Below are positions 7,819-12,793 of a stretch of DNA of 16,386 bases, piece after piece. Every line of letters starts with the position of its first letter. Position 1 is the stretch's first letter. Both the position numbers and the translations under genes were made by a program. The notes under the pieces were generated by a model. It had not been told where the DNA came from. It saw only the letters and a program-made list of their open reading frames with translations, and did not search any database. Origin of the DNA: a bacterium (GTDB lineage: Bacteria > Patescibacteriota > Patescibacteriia > Patescibacteriales > JAGXOH01); contig JAIOTG010000003.1 in assembly GCA_021106995.1 (NCBI GenBank), positions 1-16,386 on the forward strand. Reading direction: 5' to 3'.

Positions 7819-8619
7819 TTACACCTCCAAGCCTAAGATATTTATTGCTTGATCCACTAAAAACCCATCATGGACAATCGATGACATAGCCTTGACCAAC
7901 CTGGATGGATCTTTGTGTTGAAAAACGTTTCTTCCAATTGAAATCCCTTTACCACCGGCCTCCATAGCTCCTTTTACCATTTCCAGAATATCCTGGTCGG
8001 TATCCATTTTAGTGCCGCCGGCAATTACGACAGGAACATCAACACCCTCGACCACCTGTCGAAAAGTTTCAACTGATCCGGTGTAGGAAACTTTAATAAT
8101 ATCAGCCCCCATCTCGCAACCAACCCGAGCAGCGTGTTTTACAACTTCCACATCTCTTTCGTCTTTAATTTTATCCCCTCGAGGATAAACCATTGCCATT
8201 AAGGGCATTCCCCAATAGGCACACTTTTCACTGACAATACCAAAATCACGAAGCATAGCACCTTCATGGCCATTACCGATATTAACGTGAATCGAAACTG
8301 CATCAGCTCCAAGTTGAACCGCCCGCTCAACTGAACAAACCAAAGTTTTCCGATTTTTTTCATTTGAAAGTGTAGTTCCACCGGAAAGATGAACAATAAG
8401 CCCAATATCCGGTCCTTCACCACGATAACCAGAGGTAACAATACCTTGATGCATAACAACAGCGTCTGCACCACCTTCAGCAACCTGGCCAACTGATTTG
8501 CTCATGTTAACGATCCCTTGAATTGGCCCCACTGTCATACCATGATCCATGGGTACAATTACTGTTTTTCCTGTTTTTCTGTTAATAATTCTGTCTAATC
8601 TAATCTTTTTACCAATCAT
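7819..8619 (-). CDS. Archaeal-type class I aldolase, probably 2-amino-3,7-dideoxy-D-threo-hept-6-ulosonate synthase (AroA')
   Basis: This 266-residue TIM-barrel aldolase of the DhnA/archaeal class I FBP-aldolase family resembles, as I remember it, Methanocaldococcus MJ0400. Shared stretches include [44 protein letters not shown] and MVYPRG. Expected catalytic residues are present: D25 (MDHG), Y145 (MVYPRG) and the Schiff-base K176 (DIIKVSYTG). AroA' makes the C7 precursor of 3-dehydroquinate in the alternative entry to the shikimate pathway; close relatives are fructose-1,6-bisphosphate aldolases, and sequence reading alone cannot separate them. The leader peptide upstream is packed with Phe, Tyr and Trp codons, favouring the aromatic role. 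The start overlaps the 92-aa gene stop as ATGA, with GGGAG seven bases before it, so translation is probably coupled. GC is visibly higher than in neighbouring genes. Confidence 0.85.
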   Translation of the reverse strand: MIGKKIRLDRIINRKTGKTVIVPMDHGMTVGPIQGIVNMSKSVGQVAEGGADAVVMHQGIVTSGYRGEGPDIGLIVHLSGGTTLSNEKNRKTLVCSVERAVQLGADAVSIHVNIGNGHEGAMLRDFGIVSEKCAYWGMPLMAMVYPRGDKIKDERDVEVVKHAARVGCEMGADIIKVSYTGSVETFRQVVEGVDVPVVIAGGTKMDTDQDILEMVKGAMEAGGKGISIGRNVFQHKDPSRLVKAMSSIVHDGFLVDQAINILGLEV

Positions 8620-8894
8620 GATTTTTCTCCCTTTTTAGTTTTTTGCCCCCTTGCCAAAGGACCGTAATCTTTACAATTTGCCATAAAACCAGCGTAATGA
8701 CCTAATTGCCCTAAAAACAAATTTGTGGTGTGATCCAAGTTTTTTTCAATAGAAATAACAACGCTCATATCACATCCAGGTTTAACAGTCGGAAAAACTT
8801 TTTCCAAATCTTCGCAAATATCGCGAACAGACAAACCCGGAATAAAAACCTTAACCTCAATTTCTCCCAAATTACTTTCTTTGCTTAAATTCAT
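8616..8894 (-). CDS. Hypothetical protein, first gene of the aromatic-attenuated aldolase operon
   Basis: This 92-residue soluble protein starts [20 protein letters not shown] and carries [20 protein letters not shown], then [20 protein letters not shown] and a Lys-rich tail. The ATG at 8894 is chosen over one 14 codons upstream because GGAAGGAA (8901-8908) sits six bases before it. Cys and His residues (HTTNLF, GHYAGF, NCKDYG) are present but form no motif I recognise. Its stop overlaps the aldolase start by four bases (ATGA), so the two are translationally coupled and likely act in the same pathway. It is separated from the aromatic leader terminator by about 50 bases and is therefore under that attenuator. 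It could be a subunit or regulator of the aldolase; this is inference only. Confidence 0.75.
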   Translation of the reverse strand: MNLSKESNLGEIEVKVFIPGLSVRDICEDLEKVFPTVKPGCDMSVVISIEKNLDHTTNLFLGQLGHYAGFMANCKDYGPLARGQKTKKGEKS

Positions 8895-8943
8895 AAAACT
8901 TTCCTTCCTTTTTTTGTTTTTGATATAAATTGTCAAACTGCAT

Positions 8944-8979
8944 AATAAAAAAATCGGTTCCTTTATTTGGAAACCGACT
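8944..8979 (-). terminator. Attenuator terminator of the aromatic leader
   Basis: The minus-strand stem TCGGTTTCC (8969-8977) pairs with GGAACCGA (8954-8961) around a seven-base loop and is followed by TTTTTTT. It lies between the leader peptide and the 92-aa gene, so it acts before the operon rather than after a gene. Its 5' half can instead pair over nine positions with GGAAGCCGA at 9032-9040. Confidence 0.85.
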
Positions 8980-8987
8980 CTTTGACT

Positions 8988-9008
8988 TTTATGTAAATTT
9001 GTATTTAC
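8988..9008 (-). repeat. 21-base direct repeat, copy 1 (aromatic leader)
   Basis: Identical to 12048-12068. It contains the inverted repeat GTAAAT-ACAA-ATTTAC and overlaps the leader-peptide stop codon. It lies between the antiterminator arm and the terminator in both leaders. Confidence 0.9.
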
Positions 9009-9106
9009 CTAATATTATTCATACACAAAAATCGGCTTCCGTTTAGGAACCAAAAATAATAGAAACTAAAAAAGAATTGTCCGATTTTTTGTATTATTTC
9101 TTTCAT
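9005..9106 (-). CDS. Aromatic-amino-acid leader peptide (attenuator)
   Basis: This is a 33-codon ORF starting MKEIIQKIGQ and followed by FFFSFYYFWF, so nine of ten consecutive residues are aromatic (six Phe, two Tyr, one Trp). It ends LNGSRFLCMNNIR before TAA. Its codons for NGSR contain the arm GGAAGCCGA (9032-9040), which can pair with the 5' half of the terminator at 8944-8979. An earlier arm, AAAAAATCGG (9081-9090), can pair with the same region (CCGATTTTT). This gives the three alternative helices of classical attenuation. A ribosome stalled on the aromatic run for lack of charged tRNA would leave the arm free to form the antiterminator. The peptide lies within the RNA from the promoter at 9126-9153, with no clear Shine-Dalgarno. 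It is regulatory rather than a functional product. Confidence 0.85.
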   Translation of the reverse strand: MKEIIQKIGQFFFSFYYFWFLNGSRFLCMNNIR

Positions 9107-9125
9107 ATTTTTAAATTATAAAGAT

Positions 9126-9153
9126 ATTATAGCAAAATTGAACGTTTTGTCAA
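9126..9153 (-). promoter_or_regulatory. Consensus promoter of the aromatic leader and aldolase operon
   Basis: The minus strand carries a perfect TTGACA (9148-9153), 16 bases, then a perfect TATAAT (9126-9131). Transcription would begin near 9119, about 13 bases before the leader ATG. This is the strongest promoter in the window. Confidence 0.88.
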
Positions 9154-9191
9154 ATAATTATTTTTACTAAAATTAAATTAATTATTAAAAA

Positions 9192-9231
9192 CTAAATAAA
9201 AAGGGGATAAACTTATAAATAAGTTATCCCC
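9192..9231 (-). terminator. Terminator of the 78-aa gene
   Basis: The minus strand reads GGGGATAA (9224-9231) pairing with TTATCCCC (9203-9210), extended by an inner ACTTAT/ATAAGT helix, and followed by TTTTTTATTTAG. It separates the Leu-leader unit from the aromatic promoter. Confidence 0.85.
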
Positions 9232-9246
9232 AATTCACTTAGACAC

Positions 9247-9483
9247 TTAAGCGTCCAAGCTTGAGTTTTTCAAAATCATAGCCACAATAGCCATTTCATC
9301 ATAGCTTTTCCAGTCACCGCCCTGAGAAAGTTTATTTTTTTCATCTTCTGTAAAAGACAAAGCCTTTTGAATACTACCCTCCTGCTTTAAAATTTTTTCT
9401 GCTTCTGTTAAAAAATCCTCAATATCACCTCTTAAAATATAAGCCTGAATAGAGCTACGCTGAGATTGTGATAAAATAATCAT
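9247..9483 (-). CDS. Hypothetical 78-aa protein under a leucine-codon attenuator
   Basis: This small soluble, probably all-helical protein begins MIILSQSQRSSIQAYILRGD, contains IEDFLTEAEKILKQEGSIQK and ends near EMAIVAMILKNSSLDA. I recognise no family, signal peptide or metal motif. The start is supported by GGAGGGG (9488-9494) four bases before the ATG. It is a complete single-gene unit: its own promoter (9690-9717), a Leu-rich leader peptide (9587-9676), an attenuator (9526-9556) and its own terminator (9192-9231). Its control by a leucine leader suggests a role in branched-chain amino-acid metabolism or in sensing starvation, but nothing in the protein itself shows this. Confidence 0.8.
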   Translation of the reverse strand: MIILSQSQRSSIQAYILRGDIEDFLTEAEKILKQEGSIQKALSFTEDEKNKLSQGGDWKSYDEMAIVAMILKNSSLDA

Positions 9484-9525
9484 TTTTCCCCTCCTTTTTA
9501 TTTATTTTTCTTTTTCTACTTAAAA

Positions 9526-9556
9526 AAACAAAAAGGACCACCCGTCTCAGGTGGTC
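9526..9556 (-). terminator. Attenuator terminator of the leucine leader
   Basis: The minus strand has a perfect seven-pair stem GACCACC/GGTGGTC (9550-9556 and 9536-9542) with a seven-base loop, followed by a T-rich run. CCACCTG of its 5' half (9548-9554) is exactly complementary to CAGGTGG at 9613-9619 inside the leader peptide. Confidence 0.88.
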
Positions 9557-9586
9557 TTTGCTTCTGTTTATATTATATTTCTTTTT

Positions 9587-9676
9587 CTACGATTTTTCAC
9601 ATATAAAACAAGCCACCTGTTTGGGTAGTCCTAACAACAATGCTAACAATAAATTTTTCTGTATTACTTGTTTCAT
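9587..9676 (-). CDS. Leucine leader peptide (attenuator)
   Basis: This is a 29-codon ORF reading MKQVIQKN, then LLLALLLGL (seven Leu in nine residues), then PKQVACFICEKS and TAG. The codons for QV contain the arm CAGGTGG (9613-9619), which can open the terminator at 9526-9556. An in-frame ATG seven codons upstream is possible, but the promoter position favours the ATG at 9676. The opening MK-x-x-IQK resembles that of the aromatic leader (MKEIIQKIGQ) and, less closely, the Ile leader (MKLEKAIQ), hinting at common descent. Predicted function is regulatory: stalling at Leu codons lets RNA polymerase continue into the 78-aa gene. Confidence 0.83.
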   Translation of the reverse strand: MKQVIQKNLLLALLLGLPKQVACFICEKS

Positions 9677-9689
9677 AATAATTGATATT

Positions 9690-9717
9690 ATCATAACAAT
9701 TTTTTAAAAAAAATCAA
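9690..9717 (-). promoter_or_regulatory. Promoter of the leucine leader
   Basis: The minus strand shows TTGATT (9712-9717), 16 bases, then TATGAT (9690-9695). The start would fall about seven bases before the leader ATG, leaving almost no untranslated leader. Confidence 0.6.
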
Positions 9718-9741
9718 CCCCCTGCTGAAAACAACAGGGGG
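9705..9741 (-). terminator. Terminator of the citramalate synthase gene
   Basis: The minus strand has a ten-pair stem CCCCCTGTTG/CAGCAGGGGG (9732-9741 and 9718-9727) with a TTTT loop, followed by TTGATTTTTTTT. It comes a few bases after the stop at 9756 and overlaps the -35 of the next promoter. Confidence 0.92.
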
Positions 9742-9755
9742 GCTAAAAATTAAAG

Positions 9756-11309
9756 TTAAATTTTTAACATTTTTGCCATTACACCATCCCAGAGAGACTG
9801 CCAGCTGGCCTCAATGATATCCTCAGAAACGCCAACAGTATTCCAGATATAATCGCCGTCACGAAATTGGGAAAGAACACGCACCTTAGCATCTGTGCCA
9901 CCACCATTTACTACCCGAACTTTAAAATTAGAGAGATGAGTGTCTTTTATAATTTTATGATGCTGTTTACCTAATGCTTTTAAAAAAGCCTTACTTAAAG
10001 CATTCACAGGACCGCCTCCTTCGGCTACCCTAAGAATACTTTCCCCGTTTGAATTAATTTTAATAGTTGCCTGTGAGATGCAAGGCTTTCCTTCTTCTTT
10101 ATGAATATGAACATCAAAAGACTCAAGCTCAAAAGGATATTCTATTTCTCCGGTTTGCTCTTTAATTAAAAGAGCCAAGGAGGCGTCAGCTGCCTCATAC
10201 TTAAAGCCTTGGCTTTCCTTATCTTTAACCAAAGAAACGACAGCCTTTAAATCTTCCTCCTTTAATTCAATATCCATTTCTTGAACTTTGTGACGAATAT
10301 TGCTTTTGCCACCCAAATCAGAAATAAGCACTCGACGCCGATTACCAACCAAATCCGGATCCATATGTTCATAAGAACTTGAATCTTTTAAAACTAAATT
10401 CACATGAACACCGCCTTTATGAGCAAAAGCGCTCTCTCCTACAAAGGGACGTCCTTTATAAGGAGTCATGTTAGCAATTTCGCTTATAACACGAGAAGTA
10501 TGGGTAAGTTTTTTAATTTTATTGCCCAAGCAATCATAGCCCATTTTAAGCTGAAAAATTGGAACAAGGGACGAAAGATCAGCGTTTCCACATCTTTCAC
10601 CATACCCATTAATAGTTCCCTGAACCATTTCTGCTCCTGCCTTAACAGCAGCGACACTATTTGCAACCGCTAAAGCTCCATCATTATGAGCATGAATACC
10701 AATTTTGACCTTATCACCAAAAAGCGAAAAAATCTCAGAGGTTATTTCCTCTATCTCAAAATAAAACGAAGCTCCGTTAGTGTCACAAAGACCCAAAAAA
10801 TCAGCCCCTCCCCTAACGGCTGCTTCTAGAGTTTTTAAAGCGTACTTACGATTATCCCTATACCCATCAAAAAGATGTTCAGCATCATAAATAACCTCCA
10901 AACCTTTCTTCTTTAAAAAAGAAACAGATTCTTCTATCATGGCTAAATTTTCTTTCATTGAGATATTCATAAGTTTTACATGCTTATCCCAACTTTTTCC
11001 AAAAATAGCCACAACAGAAACCTCGGCATCCAACACAGCCTTTAAATTCTTGTCATCCTTGGTCTCCTCTCCAGCTCTACGAGTTGAAGTAAAAGCAACG
11101 ATTTTGGCATTTTTGAGCTTCTTTTTTTGAATCAATTGAAAAAATTTTTTGTCCTTAGTATTAGAGCCAGGCCAACCACCTTCAATATAATGCACGCCCA
11201 GTTTGTCCAATTCTAAGGCCACCCGAACCTTTTCTTCAGCACTAAATTCCACACCCTCACCCTGTTATCCGTCACGCAACGTAGTGTCATAAATAAGAAT
11301 TTTTTTCAT
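9756..11309 (-). CDS. cimA: (R)-citramalate synthase with an in-frame TAA at codon 15
   Basis: Read through one TAA, this is a 517-codon enzyme of the GSU1798-type citramalate synthase family. It condenses acetyl-CoA with pyruvate in the threonine-independent route to isoleucine. The true start is the ATG at 11309, preceded by GGGAGGG (11318-11324). It reads MKKILIYDTTLRDG, then TAA (11265-11267), then QGEGVEFSAEEK. Downstream lie HYIEGGWPGSN, HAHND metal ligands (H206, H208), NGYGERCGNADL and a C-terminal LeuA-type regulatory domain (about 400-517) ending WNTVGVSEDIIEASWQSLWD. The family has an ordinary residue where the TAA stands. An alternative GTG start at 11252 would drop the catalytic Arg-Asp of LRDG and is unlikely to give an active enzyme. 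An Ile-codon leader and attenuator precede it, consistent with the pathway. It could be a recent pseudogene, a recoded gene or a sequence error. Confidence 0.88.
11265..11267 (-). other. In-frame TAA within the catalytic LRDG-x-Q motif of cimA
   Basis: The minus strand reads CGT GAC GGA TAA CAG GGT. The frame is open before and after and both sides match the family, so only this codon interrupts the gene. A single C-to-A change from TCA (Ser) would produce it. Confidence 0.9.
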
Positions 11310-11317
11310 TCTCTTTT

Positions 11318-11324
11318 CCCTCCC
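11318..11324 (-). promoter_or_regulatory. Shine-Dalgarno GGGAGGG fixing the cimA start
   Basis: GGGAGGG lies eight bases before the ATG at 11309, whereas the alternative GTG at 11252 has no comparable site. This supports the longer, interrupted reading frame as the ancestral gene. Confidence 0.8.
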
Positions 11325-11348
11325 TTTTAAGTTGTAAACGAACCTTTT

Positions 11349-11377
11349 AAAATAAAAACCGTCTTCTTTGAAGACGG
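11349..11377 (-). terminator. Attenuator terminator of the isoleucine leader
   Basis: The minus strand has a perfect seven-pair stem CCGTCTT/AAGACGG (11371-11377 and 11359-11365) with a five-base loop and TTTTTATTTT. GTCTTCAAAG, its 5' half and loop, is exactly complementary over ten bases to CTTTGAAGAC at 11411-11420. Confidence 0.9.
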
Positions 11378-11406
11378 ACTTTTTCTTTTTTTGTTTTTAT
11401 TTTTTA

Positions 11407-11490
11407 TCAAGTCTTCAAAGGAAATACAAAGTGATCATTAATAATAATAATCTGAATAATAATAATTTGTATTGCCTTCTCTAGCTTCAT
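11407..11490 (-). CDS. Isoleucine leader peptide (attenuator) upstream of cimA
   Basis: This is a 27-codon ORF reading MKLEKAIQIIIIQIIIIN, then DHFVFPLKT and TGA. Nine of its residues are Ile (eight ATT and one ATA), eight of them in the nine-residue run IIIIQIIII. The codons for the final PLKT carry the arm CTTTGAAGAC (11411-11420), complementary to the 5' part of the terminator at 11349-11377. Stalling at the Ile run would let the antiterminator form and transcription enter cimA. The downstream enzyme belongs to isoleucine synthesis, so codon run and pathway agree. A -10-like TATAAA sits just before the ATG, but I see no good -35. Transcription may come from read-through of the upstream 52-aa unit. 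Confidence 0.87.
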   Translation of the reverse strand: MKLEKAIQIIIIQIIIINDHFVFPLKT

Positions 11491-11523
11491 AAATTTTATA
11501 TAAACTAACTAATTTTTTAGGGT

Positions 11524-11557
11524 AGGAGGAGAACGTGCGTCTCCCCCTGGTTTTTTT
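11524..11557 (+). other. GC-rich hairpin with plus-strand T run between the 52-aa gene and the Ile leader
   Basis: On the plus strand GGAGGAGA and TCTCCCCC can pair (one mismatch) around ACGTGCG, followed by TTTTTTT. This has the shape of a plus-strand terminator although no plus-strand gene precedes it. On the minus strand no T run follows. It may end an antisense transcript across the Ile leader or simply be a structured spacer. Confidence 0.4.
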
Positions 11558-11714
11558 ATTTAGTCTTTTTTTTACCGCCTACTTTTACCTCCTGATCTCT
11601 TTTTCGTTTTTTTTCCATTGCCAATTTTTCCGCTTCCTGTTTTTTCCATCCTTTACTAAATTTTTGAACCTGTTCGGCCGCGCTGTTACTAGCATCCAAA
11701 TCCATTAAGACCAT
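11556..11714 (-). CDS. Small Lys-rich hypothetical protein downstream of the ILV leader
   Basis: This 52-residue protein begins MVLMDLDASNSAAEQVQKFS, continues KGWKKQEAEKLAMEKKRKRD and ends with a basic QEVKVGGKKKTK tail. The long charged helix and basic end suggest a nucleic-acid- or ribosome-associated protein, but I recognise no family. The start is supported by GGGAGGGG (11723-11730) eight bases before the ATG, as strong as those of the other island genes. It is the first gene after the ILV leader and the structured RNA at 11763-11994. A second in-frame ATG at codon 4 is less well spaced. The gene is below the length that most gene finders report with confidence. Confidence 0.6.
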   Translation of the reverse strand: MVLMDLDASNSAAEQVQKFSKGWKKQEAEKLAMEKKRKRDQEVKVGGKKKTK

Positions 11715-11762
11715 TTTACTTTCCCCTCCCTTTTTTTGTCTTACAAGTTACAAGTTTATATG

Positions 11763-11994
11763 GTGGGGTGAAGATTTTTAAAAAATCTATCACCCCACGT
11801 GAAAACATCAAAATTAGCTTTACAATCCTGCTTAACGGGAGATAAACCCATTGGCTTGATCACTGCGGTTTAACGGAACCTACCTGAGGAACCACAATTT
11901 CCTTTCGATCAGGAAAAGCAATTAATAATTGAGAACAATTCTCTCACAACAGGCGTTAGGACCTACCGAATCAGCTATTTTGATATTGTATCGG
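11763..11994 (-). ncRNA. Candidate structured RNA between the ILV attenuator and the 52-aa gene
   Basis: This 230-base stretch has higher GC than its flanks and no convincing ORF. Minus-strand helices include H1 at 11966-11994 (CCGA, six-base bulge, ATCA, loop AAATAGC, TGAT, TCGG). H2 at 11883-11913 has the same plan: CCTGA, six-base bulge TCGAAA, GGAA, loop ATTGTGG, TTCC, TCAGG. Both H1 and H2 are followed by GGTAGGT. A GAGAA/TTCTC hairpin lies at 11931-11943. A long stem at 11763-11798 pairs GTGGGGTGA with TCACCCCAC and has an A/T-rich inner helix. No typical terminator T run follows, and I could not match it to a riboswitch, T-box, tmRNA or SRP RNA. It is transcribed if RNA polymerase passes the attenuator at 12011. 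Confidence 0.5.
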
Positions 11995-12010
11995 AAAAAA
12001 ACCTTATAAC

Positions 12011-12045
12011 CTAAAAAGCCACTTTACTTAGAAGTGGCTTTTTGA
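12011..12045. terminator. Attenuator terminator of the ILV leader (symmetrical)
   Basis: A 12-pair stem AAAAAGCCACTT/AAGTGGCTTTTT (12013-12024 and 12032-12043) has a seven-base loop. With A and T runs on both ends it could work in either direction. On the minus strand AAGCCAC of its 5' half is complementary to GTGGCTT at 12086-12092 within the leader ORF. Confidence 0.85.
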
Positions 12046-12047
12046 TC

Positions 12048-12068
12048 TTTATGTAAATTTGTATTTAC
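12048..12068 (-). repeat. 21-base direct repeat, copy 2 (ILV leader)
   Basis: Identical to 8988-9008, with the inverted repeat GTAAAT-ACAA-ATTTAC. It starts just after the leader-peptide stop at 12070 and lies between the antiterminator arm and the terminator, as in copy 1. Confidence 0.9.
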
Positions 12069-12069
12069 T

Positions 12070-12165
12070 TTAACTAGTCAATCTTAAGCCACGCCCAAAT
12101 AAAATGACCACCAAAATGTTCACAATTGTCATTAAATTAAATTTTACTGTCTTAAATAGAGACAT
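12070..12165 (-). CDS. Branched-chain (Ile-Val-Leu) leader peptide (attenuator)
   Basis: This is a 31-codon ORF that begins MSLFKTVKFNLMT, continues with IVNILVVIL and ends FGRGLRLTS before TAA. Eight of the nine residues in the run are Ile, Val or Leu, as in ilv operon leader peptides of other bacteria. A shorter start at the internal ATG (12132) is equally possible. The codons for GRGL contain the arm GTGGCTT (12086-12092), which can pair with the 5' half of the terminator at 12011-12045. The promoter at 12209-12237 lies upstream. No ilv enzyme gene follows; the next unit is the structured RNA and 52-aa gene, so the genes it once or now controls are not obvious. Confidence 0.75.
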   Translation of the reverse strand: MSLFKTVKFNLMTIVNILVVILFGRGLRLTS

Positions 12166-12208
12166 GACTAAAAAATTAATAAATAATACTTAATATTAGC
12201 TATAATAT

Positions 12209-12237
12209 ATATTAACAATATATATACAGTATGTCAA
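12209..12237 (-). promoter_or_regulatory. Promoter of the ILV leader
   Basis: A perfect TTGACA (12232-12237), 17 bases, then TAATAT (12209-12214) on the minus strand. The start would be about 35 bases before the first leader ATG. The region is strongly A/T-rich with several alternative -10-like elements. Confidence 0.7.
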
Positions 12238-12308
12238 TAGCTAATTATCTACTAATATTAAGCTAAAAATTAACAGGTATTTTATAGAGTGTTTTACTTT
12301 TCCACAGT

Positions 12309-12788
12309 TTATTCCCTTTCGTCCTCAGCATAAATAACCTCTAAATCAATTCTTTCCCAGTCAAATATTTCATTATCACTTAAAAATCTTTTAATCTCAA
12401 GCTTGGCGTTCTCCAAACTATCAGAAGCATGAACTACATTAGCCTGGATACTCATAGAAAAATCACCTCTTATAGTTCCAGCATCAGCTTTTCTTCCTAA
12501 AGTCTCCCCTGCAATTAAACGAACACTATCAACAGCCTCGAGACCCTCTACCACCAAAGCTATAACCGGCCATTTTTTCATAAAATCAGCGATCCTTGGG
12601 AAAAAAGGCTTATCAGCTAAATGAGAATAATGTTCTCTTAATTTTTCATCGTCTAATTTTAACATTTTTATTCCCACAAGTTTTAAACCCTTCCTTTCAA
12701 ATCTTCTAATTATTTCACCCACCAAACTCCTATTTAAAGCATCTGGTTTTATAATAATTAAACTTCTTTCTTCTCTTGGTCTAGACAT
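12309..12788 (-). CDS. ndk: Nucleoside-diphosphate kinase
   Basis: This 159-residue enzyme transfers the gamma-phosphate between NTPs and NDPs through a phosphohistidine, balancing the (d)NTP pool. It starts with RSLIIIKPDALNRSLVGEII and carries RFERKGLKLVGIKM. The catalytic H120 lies in NVVHASDS, K14 is in IIKPDA, and GETLGRKADAGTIRGDF binds the nucleotide. It is about 20 residues longer than the usual 140, with an acidic C-terminal extension (NEIFDWERIDLEVIYAEDERE) that is also known in archaeal and some CPR members. The predicted transcription start almost coincides with the ATG (promoter 12794-12822), so the mRNA may be leaderless. No Shine-Dalgarno. Confidence 0.96.
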   Translation of the reverse strand: MSRPREERSLIIIKPDALNRSLVGEIIRRFERKGLKLVGIKMLKLDDEKLREHYSHLADKPFFPRIADFMKKWPVIALVVEGLEAVDSVRLIAGETLGRKADAGTIRGDFSMSIQANVVHASDSLENAKLEIKRFLSDNEIFDWERIDLEVIYAEDERE

Positions 12789-12793
12789 AAAAC

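Noticed and set aside
11250..11252. GTG as the real start of citramalate synthase.
   Set aside because: It would omit the catalytic LRDG motif, has no SD, and leaves an SD plus conserved MKKILIYDTTLRDG unexplained upstream.
11265..11267. Genome-wide reassignment of TAA to an amino acid.
   Set aside because: TAA ends many intact genes here (for example rpsU, the aldolase and the 78-aa gene) at the expected positions; TGA is also a normal stop, so no recoded genetic code is indicated.
11860..11935. A protein fragment reading about SQLLIAFPDRKEIVVPQVGS on the minus strand.
   Set aside because: No start codon follows the upstream in-frame stop, there is no ribosome-binding site, and the same bases form a good nested hairpin; I could not assign the peptide to any family.
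11763..11994. tmRNA, SRP RNA, RNase P RNA or a T-box leader.
   Set aside because: The CACCCCACCA end of the long stem recalls a tRNA 3' end, but no T arm, tag ORF, SRP core, RNase P consensus or T-box sequence could be found.
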